A stretch of DNA of 64,000 nucleotides from Rutstroemia sp. NJR-2017a BVV2 (Eukaryota > Ascomycota > Leotiomycetes > Helotiales > Rutstroemiaceae): contig NJPS01000044.1 of assembly GCA_002946415.1 (NCBI GenBank), positions 1 to 64,000 of the forward strand, in the 5' to 3' direction. Positions 44,973 through 57,149 of the stretch are shown here, piece after piece. Positions within the stretch are counted from its first letter, which is position 1; each line of letters opens with the position of its first letter. The position numbers and the translations under genes were made by a program. The notes under the pieces are model-generated. The model did not search any database. It was given only the letters and a program-made list of their open reading frames with translations, and was not told the DNA's origin.

Positions 44973-45748
44973 ATGCCTCCTACCGCGAGGTCAAGGAAGT
45001 TGATCTCAACCTTCTGCCACCGATTCCCCATACCACGGCCTACTACGGCAACAACACATCCGGAACGAAAGGCGAGCCAGCCACCTACCATGCGTGCGAC
45101 ATAGATATCGGCAAAGTCAGCACAAATACATGGGAAGAGTTGGTTCCTAAATATGTCCAGCTGTCCGATGCAATGGTGGAAAGCGCACTGGAGCACGCGA
45201 TCGATATTACGGATCTAGTAGATTGGTACCCAGCAGACTTTATCCTTGATGGTCCAAAAAGCATCGCGATCAGGCCGGGAAGACAGCCCCAAGGCCACCC
45301 CAGTTTGGATCAACATGGACGAGTGCATACCGCATACGGAGTCTTTCTCGTAGGAGATGGTGTCCATGGTGTAGATGCTCTCATGGTTGGGATTAAACTG
45401 CTCACACATCCCGGTGGGACGAGGAAAAAAGAAGTTGCGTACCTTAACGACTTTATTGAAAAGGTAATTAAAACCCCTCAGCCCTATACAAAGCTGGAAA
45501 TTCTTACTTTGTGTACAGCAGACATATCTGACAAATTGTTAGTGATTCGCCATATTCGCCAGATGAGAACCGCCGCACTCGCACTTGCACATATGTCTAA
45601 CGGTGGACCCCTCGTGTATGACTTTGCCGAACTGCTCCGCGGTACTCAGCCCGCATGGGACCCGGAGGATGAAGTCCACAAGAAGTTCCAGGCATTGGTG
45701 GAGGGCGGTAACGAAATGCAGCAGCAGAGCGGCGAGAAGGACAAGTGA
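44973..45748 (+). CDS. Unassigned gene; start uncertain or frameshifted
   Basis: A strong coding stretch runs to a stop at 45746-45748: KEVDLNLLPPIPHTTAYYG, ALEHAIDITDLVDWYPADF, HTAYGVFLVGDGVHGVDALM, then helical segments and a Gln/Lys-rich end. The frame is open back to about 44800, but no ATG begins it before 45172. An ATG in good context (AAAGATGCC at 44973) starts a different frame that reads MPPTARSRK and soon stops, and both frames share the bases coding for ...RE-VKEVDL. A one-base insertion or deletion between 44975 and 45000 would explain this; an unrecognised 5' exon is the alternative. Length would be about 258 residues. I do not recognise the family; no membrane helix or signal peptide. 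Confidence 0.5.
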
Positions 45749-46631
45749 ATCGAAGCTTCTGGAACAGCCAACACTTCTTGAAAACACTGGCGAATAATGG
45801 GAACGTGGCGTAGATGATACCGAAGGTTGCGAAGGAAGCATAGCACTGGCATGTAGTGGTGGATGGTCTTAAAATTCGCGGTATCAATTATACAAATTCT
45901 ATCGCTGTCTTTTCCGCTGGAAACTCTCTCCAAAAAATCTCACAGATCGAACTCCCATCGCACGAAAGTTCAGCAAATGTAAGGACAAGATCTTAGAACA
46001 GTGAACACAAACGAGCCTGAGCCACCTTCCAAAGAAGCACTGCTCTTAGATAGAATTCATCTCAGTTCCTAGACTTTCTTCACCACATAACTGCGTAGTT
46101 GGATGCTGTGTCCATACCATTGAGTTGTAACCCTTGGGTGAACTCTTCGCAACAACCATACAGTAGTCGTTGAATTTTAGCTTAACTCTCGTACCATACA
46201 TGCTCCAGACAATGAAAATGAATCTCGCAAAACCTGCAGCCATGATCCCAGTTGTACAATCCTGATCGTCAAGCTTCGCGCTTCGAAACAGATTAAATCA
46301 TCCGCAGATCCAATCTATCCTAATAATTTTCCTTGTGAGGATAGACGAAAGCAAATTGAGATAGTGAAGGGAGTCCGTAGGGTTATCCGTCAGCAATCTC
46401 CCGCACCAGCATATCTGCCACAGCCATCAAGACCGTCACTACCCCTTGTTCCTAGTTCTTCAGATGGTAATGACAACACTGTGCCCGTTAGAGCTGCACC
46501 ATTTGCGTCATGGAAGTCCATTCGCACAAACACCAGACTCGAGAGAAGGACTGAGCATGTTGTTGACGTTCCCCCGCCGATTTCTGGACTTGAGCACAGA
46601 TTTCGCTCTTGAAAGAGCCTTCATTATATCT
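45749..46631. other. Intergenic region
   Basis: 883 bp between the unassigned gene and the 3' end of the ankyrin gene. Nothing recognisable on either strand. Confidence 0.4.
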
Positions 46632-49600
46632 TCAGTCTCCTCGAGTGGAGACTTCACCGTCTGAATATACCTCGAGTGCTTCGTCCTCGCTCGAATCCTC
46701 CTCGCCCGACTGACAGTCAACGAACTCGTCAATTTCAGAGCTTTGCTCGTCAGAATCTTCCTCATCTGAAATATCCTCATACAAAGAAACATCCTCGTAT
46801 GAAATGTCCTCAAGCTCAGCCCAAGGCATATTCACGCAGTTGTAGATCTGCTCCGCATCATAACCACAAGTCGCCAACGCTTTTCTGAAAGCATCATCTG
46901 CATGAGCCTCTCGTACCAATCGGAGTATTTCAGTTGTAGCTTGTGAGTCTACTTGTAAAAAGAGATCTCCATAGGTCTGAACACCGCTCGTTAAATGCTG
47001 CTGTAATGTTTCTTCGCGCCACTGTCGACTATGATCGCGCCACTGTCGACCATATTGCAGATCCCATCGCCTCGCTATAAATACTAACGTCTCGATCAGA
47101 TTAGCCTCGGGGCCGTAATGTCTTAGTTCAGTCCATGATACACCTGAGTTGGCATAGACGTCTTGTGGTGAGTGCCCACATCTCGATAGCGCTTCCCTCC
47201 AGCTACGCTCATAATGGTTATCTTTGGCAACGTCACTGGGAGTTTGCCCATCTATATTGACAGCCAGTATATCTCCACCACCCTCGATCACACGAACAAG
47301 TACAGCTGTAAGCATATCATGAGGGCGGTGAATAAATATATCAGGATCCCACGGATGTGTCCCTTTAAGAAATATGTGAAAGAAATTTTCTCGGTCGTCA
47401 TTCACAGCATTATAGTCGACTCCACGGTCTGTGAGAAATTTGACTATTGCAAAGGAATCTTCCACATAGTACTCTTGTGGTGATGAAGCAACATAAGATT
47501 TTTGTGCGGCCAGGAGGAATGCGGTGTTGCCGTCGGACGTTCGGTCATCAACGTCATTTAACAGTGCTCCCCGGTCTAAGAATGCCCGTATCTTATCCTA
47601 ATAAATGTTAAAATTAGTAGCTACCATTATACCTATCACTGTCAAACTTACTAAGTACACCTCGTCCACTGCTATCAACATGGCACTACGCTCAAACCCA
47701 CCATCGGCCTGAGAGTTGCGCAGATTCGCATCTGCTCCAGCATCTAGCAGTATCTTTGTGCAACTAATTATATCTCTTTGAATTTTATCGGTTTGTTCAA
47801 CCTTATTGACCCCAAATGAAGTCAGTAATGGCATGCTATATTTATCATTAATAGCTGAGCAATCGCATAGTTAAAGTCAATTCACATACATGGGTCCGTC
47901 ACCCAAGTCTTGTTCGAATGAGTTGACATCTGCTCCTTTTGAAACAAGGTACTGGCAGATATTCGGTTTGCCCCCGATATTGTATCCTCTGCGATACAGA
48001 CTATGCTTTTACACGTTAACGAAGGCATAGTGTTTCCTGCGAGTATTGAGTCTCTTACCCCCAATAAAGATCGTCCATCCACATCACAGTCGGTTAGAGA
48101 AGCTAACCCATCTTGTAACATCTGCTTGAGTCCATCCAAGTCGCCCTTTGCAATCAGCTTAAAAACTTTCGAGTCACTGGGAATTACTGCATGGAAGGAT
48201 ATTGTCGGCGCAAAGGAATATCCACCGTTCTGTGTTATGTGCTGGAAGAACGAAGCACGAATCTGCATCTTCCTTTTCTTGGTTCGCGGCAGTATCGAAA
48301 TGGTTCCTGCAAAAGATTTCGTGGTTTTTTCTGTGGTAAATCTGGAAACTGTACGCCCTAAGATAGATTCTCGAGTCGTGGATGTCATTAGTAGTGTTCC
48401 TGTTGAAGTTTCAAAGGCCTGGTTTTGATAATCGGTACATCTTCCTTGTAATTGTCGATCTTTCTGCCAGTCTGTGTCTCGTTAATGTCATTAAGATAAG
48501 GTAGCGCCAAGGAAGTCTCACTCGTATTGCGAATTTGTACGGACTCGGACGAGTCAAGTAAGCCCCTCATCTTCTTGAACACGTGCTTCTGTTTGATGCG
48601 TTTATCGATATGTGCTGTGTCGTCACCTTCATCACGTTTTCTCTTCAAATTCATTTGGTGGACATCTGGAAACTCAACCTCTTTGAGTATGATCTTCATG
48701 ATACAGACAACATCCTCAGCAATCGAATGGGCCTCTGGCGAATCGATATCCATGTCTTCTCTGCATTTTCCCCTAAGACTGTATAAACGGTCGACACAAT
48801 TCTGAAGCCGGTTGTTGAGCTCGTCGCTTTTCTCACTAGCGTTGGAAGCATCCAACTGCTGTTGAATATTTTGCATCATCCCTTCAAGAAGCTTGGTCTG
48901 GTCTCTCAAACTCGAAGTCATAGACTGTTGAAATGTCTCTATAGATCCTCTGATATGATCGCCTTGACCTCTAACATCCGCGCCAAGGGCACTAAATTGT
49001 GTGGTTATCTGATTTGCATGTTGATCAGATTGAGTATGAACCTGATCGAAGTGCGTAGAAATGTCTGTTGCAATTCTAGACGTCGAGGTCTGGACCTGAT
49101 CAGAGAGAATGGTTATTTCCTGGCTGGTCTTCGCATTTGCAATTTTTGCGGTTGTTATTTGGTCTCTTCCCTGGCAGCTAGCCAAAAGTCAGCGATACCT
49201 ATAAAATAGGAATGAGTGTGTCTTACTAGCCAGCAACAGTTAGTTGAAGGTTGAGGATTTGTAACTGATGAGCAGTCAGCCGATGGCTCAAGTCGAGAAA
49301 AAAACACCATGTATACTTGTCGTGAGACGATTTCATGGATCTCACGAAGATCTTTATCTTTGATATACCACTTTAAGCGTGAGATGATCTTGTGCTTCGC
49401 AGCAGCTGCAGATTTCCATCTCTCGACCTTGGCTACGATAGGCTTCAAAGTATCCACGCATTGTTGAATAGTGATCTCGAGAACTTTGAAAAAGGCTCCA
49501 TCTCTCGGCGATGATGCTCCGCCAGCGTTTTGAGATGTCTCAAAGGAACCGGCTAGATGTACAATATGCGTTAATGTGTTGTTAAGTGACTGAAGTGACC

Positions 49601-49778
49601 CATCTGCGCGATGTAAAGCGTCTGTGCCTTTCGATAGGCTTGAGATTGTGTCATAAACCTTATCCATCAGATAGTGAGGCTTTCGTGGTAAGGCTATGGT
49701 ACTTACAAACTTGATTGACTGCAGGCCAAGTCCAGCGACTGCTATCACGCTGGCGGTGATACTCAATGGATCACCCAT
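46632..49778 (-). CDS. PigL_N (Helo-like) / coiled-coil / ankyrin-repeat protein
   Basis: Eight exons on the complement: 49778-49707, 49658-49317, 49264-49227, 49177-48522, 48399-48059, 48005-47890, 47835-47652, 47597-46632; 904 residues. The N-terminus MGDPLSITASVIAVAGLGLQ is the fungal PigL_N/STAND N-terminal type, often put in the Helo-like group. Residues about 150-260 form a long polar coiled coil (ITTAKIANAKTSQEITILSD and after). A basic, nuclear-type patch LKRKRDEGDD follows, then ankyrin repeats (FKLIAKGDLDGLKQML, ICQYLVSKGADVNSF, CTKILLDAGADANLRN, IRAFLDRGALLNDVD) and a very acidic tail. No NACHT or NB-ARC ATPase is present between the N-domain and the repeats. The long 122-nt intron 48400-48521 is the least certain. 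Possible incompatibility or immune-like role; that is inference. Confidence 0.75.
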
Positions 49779-51516
49779 TGTTTACAGGCGGTATGGGGTA
49801 TGGGATATGGGGTATGGGATATGTACGGAGGCTTTGAAGTCGAGGTAAAATGAATTACAGTCAAGATGGGCATTGCGATGTTTTTGAAGTAACAAGTAAC
49901 AAGTAAGAAGCAAGGCTACAGCTGAGGTGGCAGATTGGGGCTGTGGCATGGCTGTGGCATGGTGGCTGGCTCTGTGATACCTCATTCACACACCACGACA
50001 AGAGTAGGAAAGTTTAAAGATGCCAATCAGCCTTGCGGAGACTTTCCTGTAGCCATCGTGCCATCGTGCCATATTGGAAGTGGAACAATATCATCAGAGT
50101 AGTAATCGTGCAGATAAGATGGTTTTGGATTCACAATACTTAAAAGAGGAGCAAAAATTAATTCTCAGTATTCGGCCCAAATCAGCATGCCTCTTTTGCA
50201 AAGGCTCTGGTGGCTCATATTCATGTCATTCTTGGCGGAATTTGTGGAGTTTGCGGAGACGACCAATTGCGGGGTAAATCTAGTCGTGGGGAGTGAAAAG
50301 TGCACAAGAAGAATCCATCCACATTGACCCAATCCTTCCGCTAGTCATTGCGCGACCGCCTTATCGTCTCTCAAATATGAATTGTTATTTGTGCTATTCT
50401 CTTACTTACGCATCACCTCTTGAAATGCCGCCGCCGCTACGTTGCGCAGCCCAGCCTTGCAGCTGAGTCTCGAATGATGGCGCACAACGAATGGCCACCC
50501 CAGCAAGCACGATACACGATGCACGATGTGTCCATGATGGCAAGATCTTCTACGGCACTTCTTCGCATCTGCGACCACCCTTTTCTTGATCAACTGCAAC
50601 ATTCGGTCCTGGAAGTACAATCAACCCCGCGATATATTTATCCTCTTCCAGCACCTCTATACCCTTCCCTTCCGCAATTGCGAACTACTATAACGGTGCC
50701 CTTCGACATCCACAACCTTCTGTCGCTTTCATGATTGCCACCCAGATCATTACCCATACAACGGATTTGATGAAGCCAAGCGGTGTCTGATCAGATGGTT
50801 GAGAGCGAGCATCGCGATCAAGCAGTAGTTCAGCCAGTAGGGGAAACAAACATTGCTGAGGGAGGGGACAGCGAACTTTTATAGAGCCGCGGTGAAAAAG
50901 GCGACGAATCCGCCAGCGATGAGGGAGTTGGAGCTTCAGGTAAATACAACTGGGCAAGCGGTTTGAAGGGTTGGCAATGAAAGAGGGGTGACGAAAGAAG
51001 GGTTGAATAAGATACCTTGGTAACCTCGACTCAATCTTCACTAAGATTGGCGGACAGAGCAGTGATGCCGGACTTGGAATCGAGCTATCACATATAAACT
51101 CGGTCGGGCCGTATGGTGATGGGCGGCCAACAACATGCGATTGTTCCATCTTGCAAGTCCAATAGTTTCGGACTTTCTGTGCCTTACCATGATATTCGTG
51201 CTGTTAACTCATATCAAGCGCTATGATTAGACAGTTCGCCAGTATGTTGCTAGACACTCACAGGTTCTTCATCATCAGCATTTCCACTTCCGTACGTCAT
51301 TTACCTTGAGGGAAGTCCTTTTGCCCAAACACCAGACTCGAAAAGAGAAGACATGTAGGCGAGAGTTTCCACGACCGGCCGCACTTCAACATAGTTGTTG
51401 CTCAAGCCTTCCATAGGTATAGAAAGTTTCTATCGTGCCCCTTTGCTGAAAAGTCGCCAGATCATTTGTCCAAATTCAAAATACGAACCACTTCGAACTG
51501 CCCGATCCATATATAG
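49779..51516. other. Intergenic region without a supported gene
   Basis: 1.7 kb. Plus-strand frames at 50074-50277 and 50420-50734 and a minus-strand frame at 50688-51149 (153 codons) have no recognisable domain. A short direct tandem GGGATATGGGGTAT lies at about 49800-49820 just upstream of the ankyrin gene start. Confidence 0.4.
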
Positions 51517-51887
51517 TTGCTATCGATCGCAATTCAGACGGCCCAGCTTATATAGTGTCTGCGTCTCACCAGTTCCATTATCTACCATATCTTATCGAGC
51601 ATTATCAAATGACGACGGAGGAAGTAGCTGAACATACTACGCATTGTGTTGATTATATACGTCAGACAATTATGTTTAACGCAGACATAAGTTTGGAAGG
51701 AAAGACTCCAGAAAGTGCTGGATGGGGCGAAAAACATCAGTGTAAGGATTGGGATGCGCTTTCGGAATGGGCGAATGAAAACTCGGCTACTCAGTCGAGG
51801 GCAAATCTACCCGATACTGCGGTTTTATTGAAAAGAGCTAGATTAAGATCGCGACGTTCACACTCGCAGCTGAATACATATATATAA
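51517..51887 (+). pseudogene. C-terminal fragment of a UstYa-family (DUF3328) oxidase
   Basis: About 123 codons, apparently beginning at an acceptor-like ATATATAG at 51516. They match the C-terminal half of UstYa-type proteins: HQFHYLPYLIEHY in place of the first copper/metal motif HxxHC, then the second motif EHTTHCVDYIRQTIM, and the C-terminal WGEKHQCKDWDALSEWA. In the first motif the conserved Cys is Tyr. No N-terminal membrane helix or upstream exon could be found, so the gene is truncated or badly decayed at its 5' end. Intact relatives act in cyclisation of ribosomal peptides and in other oxidative steps; no precursor peptide gene is visible nearby. Confidence 0.6.
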
Positions 51888-52022
51888 ATCATCTGATGAG
51901 AAGTCTGAAATCGGTAAAACTTTACGTGATGTGAGCTCTAACTAAGATATATATAATATCTAGACCAGCACTACTCCCGAAATTCTTTTGTAACTATCTA
52001 CACCTAAGCTTGAAAAGCTATC

Positions 52023-53000
52023 TTATTTTTGATTAGTCTCAATTGCAGCAGTATCGACACCGATAGTAATGTAACCAATCATGCCATTTTCGACGTTCTC
52101 CCCATCAGCAGCAACAATGTTGACAATCGGATTGTAACCACCAACGGTGTCCTCGCCAAAAATAGAATCAAGTGCGTTGGTGGTACGGTTGATTTGTGTG
52201 TGTGACGCATATGGCATAAGAGCCATGATCTGCTGCTCGAGAGCCTCTTCAAAGTAGAGTTGACCAGTGCTAACAGTATTTCCACTGACAAGCGTACCGT
52301 TGCTGTGAAGAACCCAATCCGTGTGAACTTGAGCGTGTATATGGATAGCTCGCTGGACGTAAAATCCAGGGAAAATTGTCTTCATCTCCAACATGCCAGC
52401 ACTGTCTGTGGGCCACATCCCTCTTAACCAAGTACTATCACCGGTATGAAGATCGGTCTCACCGATGACGAAATCGGTAATGTTGAGCTCGTTGAGAAGG
52501 GTTGGGAAAGGAGTATTTGGAGAAAGTGCCTCGAAACTAGAGTAACTTCCGGTAGCGTTACAATGCCACAAATCGACCAGTACGTTCTCGAGAGGTTCGC
52601 ATGTCGCCATATCGATCACCCCAATGTCGAGCCAAAGCGGGACTCCTACTTGGTCTTCGGTCATGTCCTGTCTCAGGGTCTGAGATCGTGGCCAAACATA
52701 AGGTCCTTCGGTGACTTCTGGAGTCAGGACGCAAGTATCGTTCTGGATGACTTCGTAATAAGGAGCCTCGGTAGTAATCACATAAGTTGCGTTTGACCGG
52801 CGTGCCTCTAGGTCGCGTTTGGCCTGGTTTCTTTTGGCATATCTTTTCTCGTTCATACTTGCTGCTGCGGAAGCGCATCTTTTCGACATATCCGAGCGAC
52901 GCATCACTTCGGATCGCGGCATTGCTGGATGAGGTCCTGGGTGAGCAACAGTTGACCCAATGATAAGCCCAGCTGTGAATATGGCGGTAGAGAAATGCAT
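52023..53000 (-). CDS. Secreted intradiol ring-cleavage dioxygenase-like protein
   Basis: An intronless 325-residue protein with a signal peptide (MHFSTAIFTAGLIIGSTVAH). The dioxygenase fold spans about 95-300: LTPEVTEGPYVWP, the core VDLWHCNATGSYS with the first Tyr iron ligand, FPGFYVQRAIHIHAQVH with the second Tyr and the two His ligands, and a C-terminal beta region. All four non-heme iron ligands of protocatechuate/catechol intradiol dioxygenases appear present. Extracellular members are widespread in plant-associated fungi and may act on phenolics; the substrate cannot be told from sequence. It stands alone, well outside the polyketide cluster. Confidence 0.85.
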   Translation of the reverse strand: MHFSTAIFTAGLIIGSTVAHPGPHPAMPRSEVMRRSDMSKRCASAAASMNEKRYAKRNQAKRDLEARRSNATYVITTEAPYYEVIQNDTCVLTPEVTEGPYVWPRSQTLRQDMTEDQVGVPLWLDIGVIDMATCEPLENVLVDLWHCNATGSYSSFEALSPNTPFPTLLNELNITDFVIGETDLHTGDSTWLRGMWPTDSAGMLEMKTIFPGFYVQRAIHIHAQVHTDWVLHSNGTLVSGNTVSTGQLYFEEALEQQIMALMPYASHTQINRTTNALDSIFGEDTVGGYNPIVNIVAADGENVENGMIGYITIGVDTAAIETNQK

Positions 53001-54456
53001 GATGAGGTAGAACAGACAGGAAGAAGAGTGATGTCGAATGAGTGCATGATAACAGGAAGGAAACGCGCAATTTATAGAAAACCAAACACCTTTCTATCGT
53101 GGGACTACTTTCGCTGAATTACAAAATCACTCCATTTCAGCGGAGAATACTCTCGTCCGAACGTTCAGCGGGGGATTCACACCGGCAAATCCTCAATTGC
53201 ATTGACATTTACTCGTCAGCGATAGTTTGGCAAACAACTACCGACATATCAATTAGCAAGCATCGTGGTTTGTGTTCCTTGCTCCCTTGACTATTCTCAG
53301 GGATCGGCAGCAACGGCAAAATTCAGATCATAGTTGAATAGACTATAAGGATAGTTATGGTCAGAGCAATAGGAGGGTGCTACCAGACTCTATAGATCAG
53401 AAAAAGAAGGCGGATTTGTGATATAAGCTATTATCACCACTAGAAATCACTAGTCTTGTTCATAAGAGCCTTTTTTATTATATATCAATATTATATATTA
53501 ATATTAAACTTTTACAACCTTAAAGCAAATAACTAAGTATTAATTCTGCTCTCAAAACGTAACAAATCGGCCAGTTTTTTTCTGACCTGTAGGTAGAGCC
53601 AGAGTCGTTGTGGTTTTACCGAATGTGGAGCCGGACACTTCCGTAACTTTATTGTGCGGAAAAGTGACGCGCGGAATTTTCTTGGCGCGCTGGGATACGT
53701 GTAATCGCAGGGGATTGCGATTGAAATACAATACTATGGATAGGTCAGAAATGTATTCCGCATCCCGCGTTTGCTTCGTCGGCATTTGCAGTATCCAGCT
53801 GCATACTTTTGCGTCGGTCAATATGTACTATGCACTATGCATATGAGTACAGAGCTTACGCAAGCCTTGCGCGGAGGACTCCATAACCTTACTGTTCCAA
53901 TGTATATGTTCTGGAGTTGTTCGAGCTGCTGTTGCGCGCGTAGATTGTCCGGGTAGGCAAGACAGTCAGTACCGGAAACCGAAAAGCACTATTTTAGTTT
54001 TAACAGCGACTTTCCTGTGGTTGTTCCAATCGCAACAGAATGCAATTCCCAATGTACAAGTCTGAAAACGATAGGATTACTCGCCATTTTGTGTTGCCGT
54101 GTTTCTTGTTCTTGCAACAACAATGCCTAAGAGCTTGAAGATATTCATTGTCGGGGCTACTGTTTTTCCAGCCGTGAATCCCACTAGTACCTGCGGCCGC
54201 CCCCCAAGACTCTCGGATACCTATATAATTTTAATCCTCGTGACGTAAAATGCGCTATTCACTGACGAAAGAATGACATACTCTTATTTAACCTCAGTTG
54301 CACTGTTTATAAGCTGTCGATTCATGTCAATAACTGCTTCTTCAGAATGCTCTTTACTTCATGTTGCCTTTCCGTGTCCAACGTCACTTGACATCGACGT
54401 GCCAAAAAATTACTACTTCCCAGCCGTCTCTCCGCTTCATCTCATTCAAAGCAACC
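53001..54456. other. Intergenic region, partly AT-rich
   Basis: 1.46 kb between the dioxygenase and aminotransferase promoters. A very AT-rich patch lies at 53450-53540. The minus-strand frame 53552-53821 (89 codons) shows no family resemblance. No repeat boundaries recognised. Confidence 0.4.
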
Positions 54457-56084
54457 ATGCCTACCCAAGATAATATGAATCTCCAAGACGGAGAAAAAAT
54501 GGTTCTTGGACAAGGAGGAAAAGAAACTGCCACGTATGAGGATCTCAAGGCTTCTGATGAGTCGCATCAGATGCATGGCTTCGGCCATCCACTCATGCAA
54601 AAGGGGCCAAGGCAACTCGTTGTCTTCGAATCGGGTGAAGGTGCGATCTTGAAGGATGTAATGGGAAAGGAATATCTAGATGCAATGGCTGGTATCACCG
54701 TCGCTCATCTTGGTCACGGGCGGAAAGATCTTGCGCAGGTTGCTTTTGAGCAGGTAATTCAACTTTCTGAACTCTCATGATTGACGCTAATACGCTGTGA
54801 AGATGTCGAAGCTGGAGGTCTCCTCTAACCAGCGCAACCTAACTAATAACAACGCCGTCAAACTCTGCGAACGCCTCTCAGGCCTCGCAGCACAGGCTTT
54901 CCCAGAGATGGACGGTTCTCGCGTATATCTCACTGCTGGCGGTGGTGAAGGTATTGAGGCCGCGTATCACCTTGCACTCAGGTACTGGAACAAGTCCGGA
55001 CCCCTAGGATCCAGTTACGGCGGAGGGTACAAGAAGCAGAAACTTATCTCTTTCCGCAACTGCTATCATGGGAGCACGTTCATTCCCGCATCTATGAAGC
55101 CTGAGTTCTCGGACTACGGGTGGAAGAGGTGGATGGAAGGTCATGGCCGTGAGGTGTATGAGAGCCCCTCGCATCGGATGTTTAGCAACATTGACCCGCC
55201 ACATGAACTATTCATGGACGTAAACAAAATGAAGCCGGGTGAAAACGTCGGACAGGCTGCTGGTGAGTAATTGGTCTTTTCCGTCGATTATCTCGTACAC
55301 TAAAACTGGAACAGCGAGACAACTGGAGGAACGTATCCTGCAAGAAGGCCCTGAGACTGTTGCGGCTTTCGTGTTTGAGCCGGTCCAAGGTGATGGTGGC
55401 GCAGTCGACATGCATAGGGATTTCTTCCCGCTTGCAAAGGAGATCTGTAAGAGACATAGCGTCTTGATGATCGCAGACGAGATCATGTCTTTCGCCAAAA
55501 CCGGACATTGGTTCGGCATGGAGTTGTACGACGTCTGCCCGGATATCATGGTCATTAGTAAGGGTCTTACCTGTGGCTATCTCCCCGCTGGTGCGGTCAT
55601 CTACCAGAATTATATTTGGCAAACTGCATTCAACAATCTCAGCAGCAAAGTCATGCTTTCCGACGTCTGGCAACACGACTACACCTGGTCCGGGCACCCA
55701 GTCTGTTCGGCTGTCGCTCTTCGGGCGCTGGACATTATCGACAGCGAGAACCTGATCGAGCTCTGTGCTAAGCGCGGCCGAGAGTTCTTAGATATTTTGA
55801 AGTCAGAGGTAGAGGGCTTACATGTGGTTCAACAAGTCCGCGGAACTGGCGTAATGATTGGTGTGGATCTGATCTCGGATATTGCAACAGATGTCGAGCA
55901 GAAGGTGTTACTGGAGTATGGGGTTGTGCTGAGGGCTAGTACCAACAAGCATTGTTTGCTTCTGACGCCGCCGTATGCTATGACGGATGAGCAGTTCAAG
56001 AAGGTTGCAGAGTCATTGAGAAAGGTACTGAGTAGCTTCGCGACGTTGGCGGAGAGTGCGATAAGTAAAAGCCGGCAGCACTAA
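54457..56084 (+). CDS. Class III pyridoxal-phosphate aminotransferase
   Basis: Three exons (54457-54753, 54803-55262, 55315-56084; introns 49 and 52 nt), 508 residues. Typical landmarks of class III (omega/ornithine-type) aminotransferases: YLDAMAGITVAHLGHGR near the start, SFRNCYHGST, the cofactor-pocket VMIADEIMSFAKTGHWFGME, and the PLP-binding lysine in VISKGLTCGYLPAGAV, then YTWSGHPVCSAVAL and RGTGVMIGVDL. The N-terminus has no targeting signal, so it is probably cytosolic. Family members use pyruvate or 2-oxoglutarate with an omega-amino donor; the donor here is unknown. No pathway partner is adjacent. Confidence 0.9.
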
Positions 56085-57149
56085 GTAGCGCAAACAATTG
56101 CTGTGAATCAAATGACAAGCTTATAGTATTTCTTCGCACTCTCAATGATATGGGCTTTCCTTCTGCTCTTGATCCCTCCAAAGCATGTCGCTGCTGATTT
56201 CTCAATGGTTGCCAGCATGAGTCATGGATGCTAATGTTGGAGGTGGGCTATTCGAAAAAATCCACAGACTTCAAAAGCAATGTCCCATCCTGATCCCAAC
56301 GGGAAAACGAGAAGGTCAATAGACGTGTATCTCCAAAGAAGCCAAACCCCTGCGAGGATGAGAGAGCAAACAATTAACATATATGCCCTATAATAGCGAT
56401 AGTTATCATCAGAAACGTGAAAAGGCCAGATATTTGTCTTGGATAGCGGGGTTGGAACCAATCATCAATTCATACGCAGCACTGGGTAACCTTAAGCAGT
56501 CACGGCAGTTAAGCTGCGAAACAGATCAGCTCGACTTCATTGACGTTAGCGAATTATTTCTTGGTGCTTTGGGCCTGTTCGGTCCAGCTCCAAGGATGTA
56601 ATTACCTCGCGACCGTCCACTCTGCCCCGCAACAGTCCACTCTATCTCGCACTTACGGCCTCCGCGAGGGTTTCGTTAATATAAAATGCGAAAAGGGGCA
56701 ATATTATGGTTGCACACGAGACGTTGCTGTAGATTCATTTACTAAGTTTCTAGAATTGATTAGATGGCATCAATCGAACATTATATCGTAAATTTTCCAG
56801 CTATCCATGTCCTAGCAGATAGACATTAGCTGTTCTTACTTGATTCTATATACTTACAACTTCGGAGCGCTTCATACAGCACCGCCTTCAATATGTAAGT
56901 CACCTACGTAAATGAGAATTGATAGAAGAGCTCCTTTCATACATATTAGTCTAGGGCATATATAGCTTAGAAGCATAGTTAACATATAAGGTTTAAAATC
57001 ATCTTGAATTTGTACAACTTGCTATTTCTACAATCTATATGAATCTGAACCTAACGATAGTATACAATGAACTCCCCAAAACGTGTATAAGTTGTGTAAA
57101 ATCAACCGAAAATTCCAACTATTCATTTACTTCCATCGATGTATTCCGC
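56085..57149. other. Intergenic region
   Basis: 1.07 kb. The minus-strand frame 56231-56461 contains a hydrophobic segment (MLIVCSLILAGVWLLW) but no gene context; the plus-strand frames are shorter and unsupported. AT-rich after 56800. Confidence 0.4.

Noticed and set aside
50688..51149. 153-codon minus-strand open frame
   Set aside because: Composition is Pro/Arg/Ser-rich without domain or splice context; probably chance.
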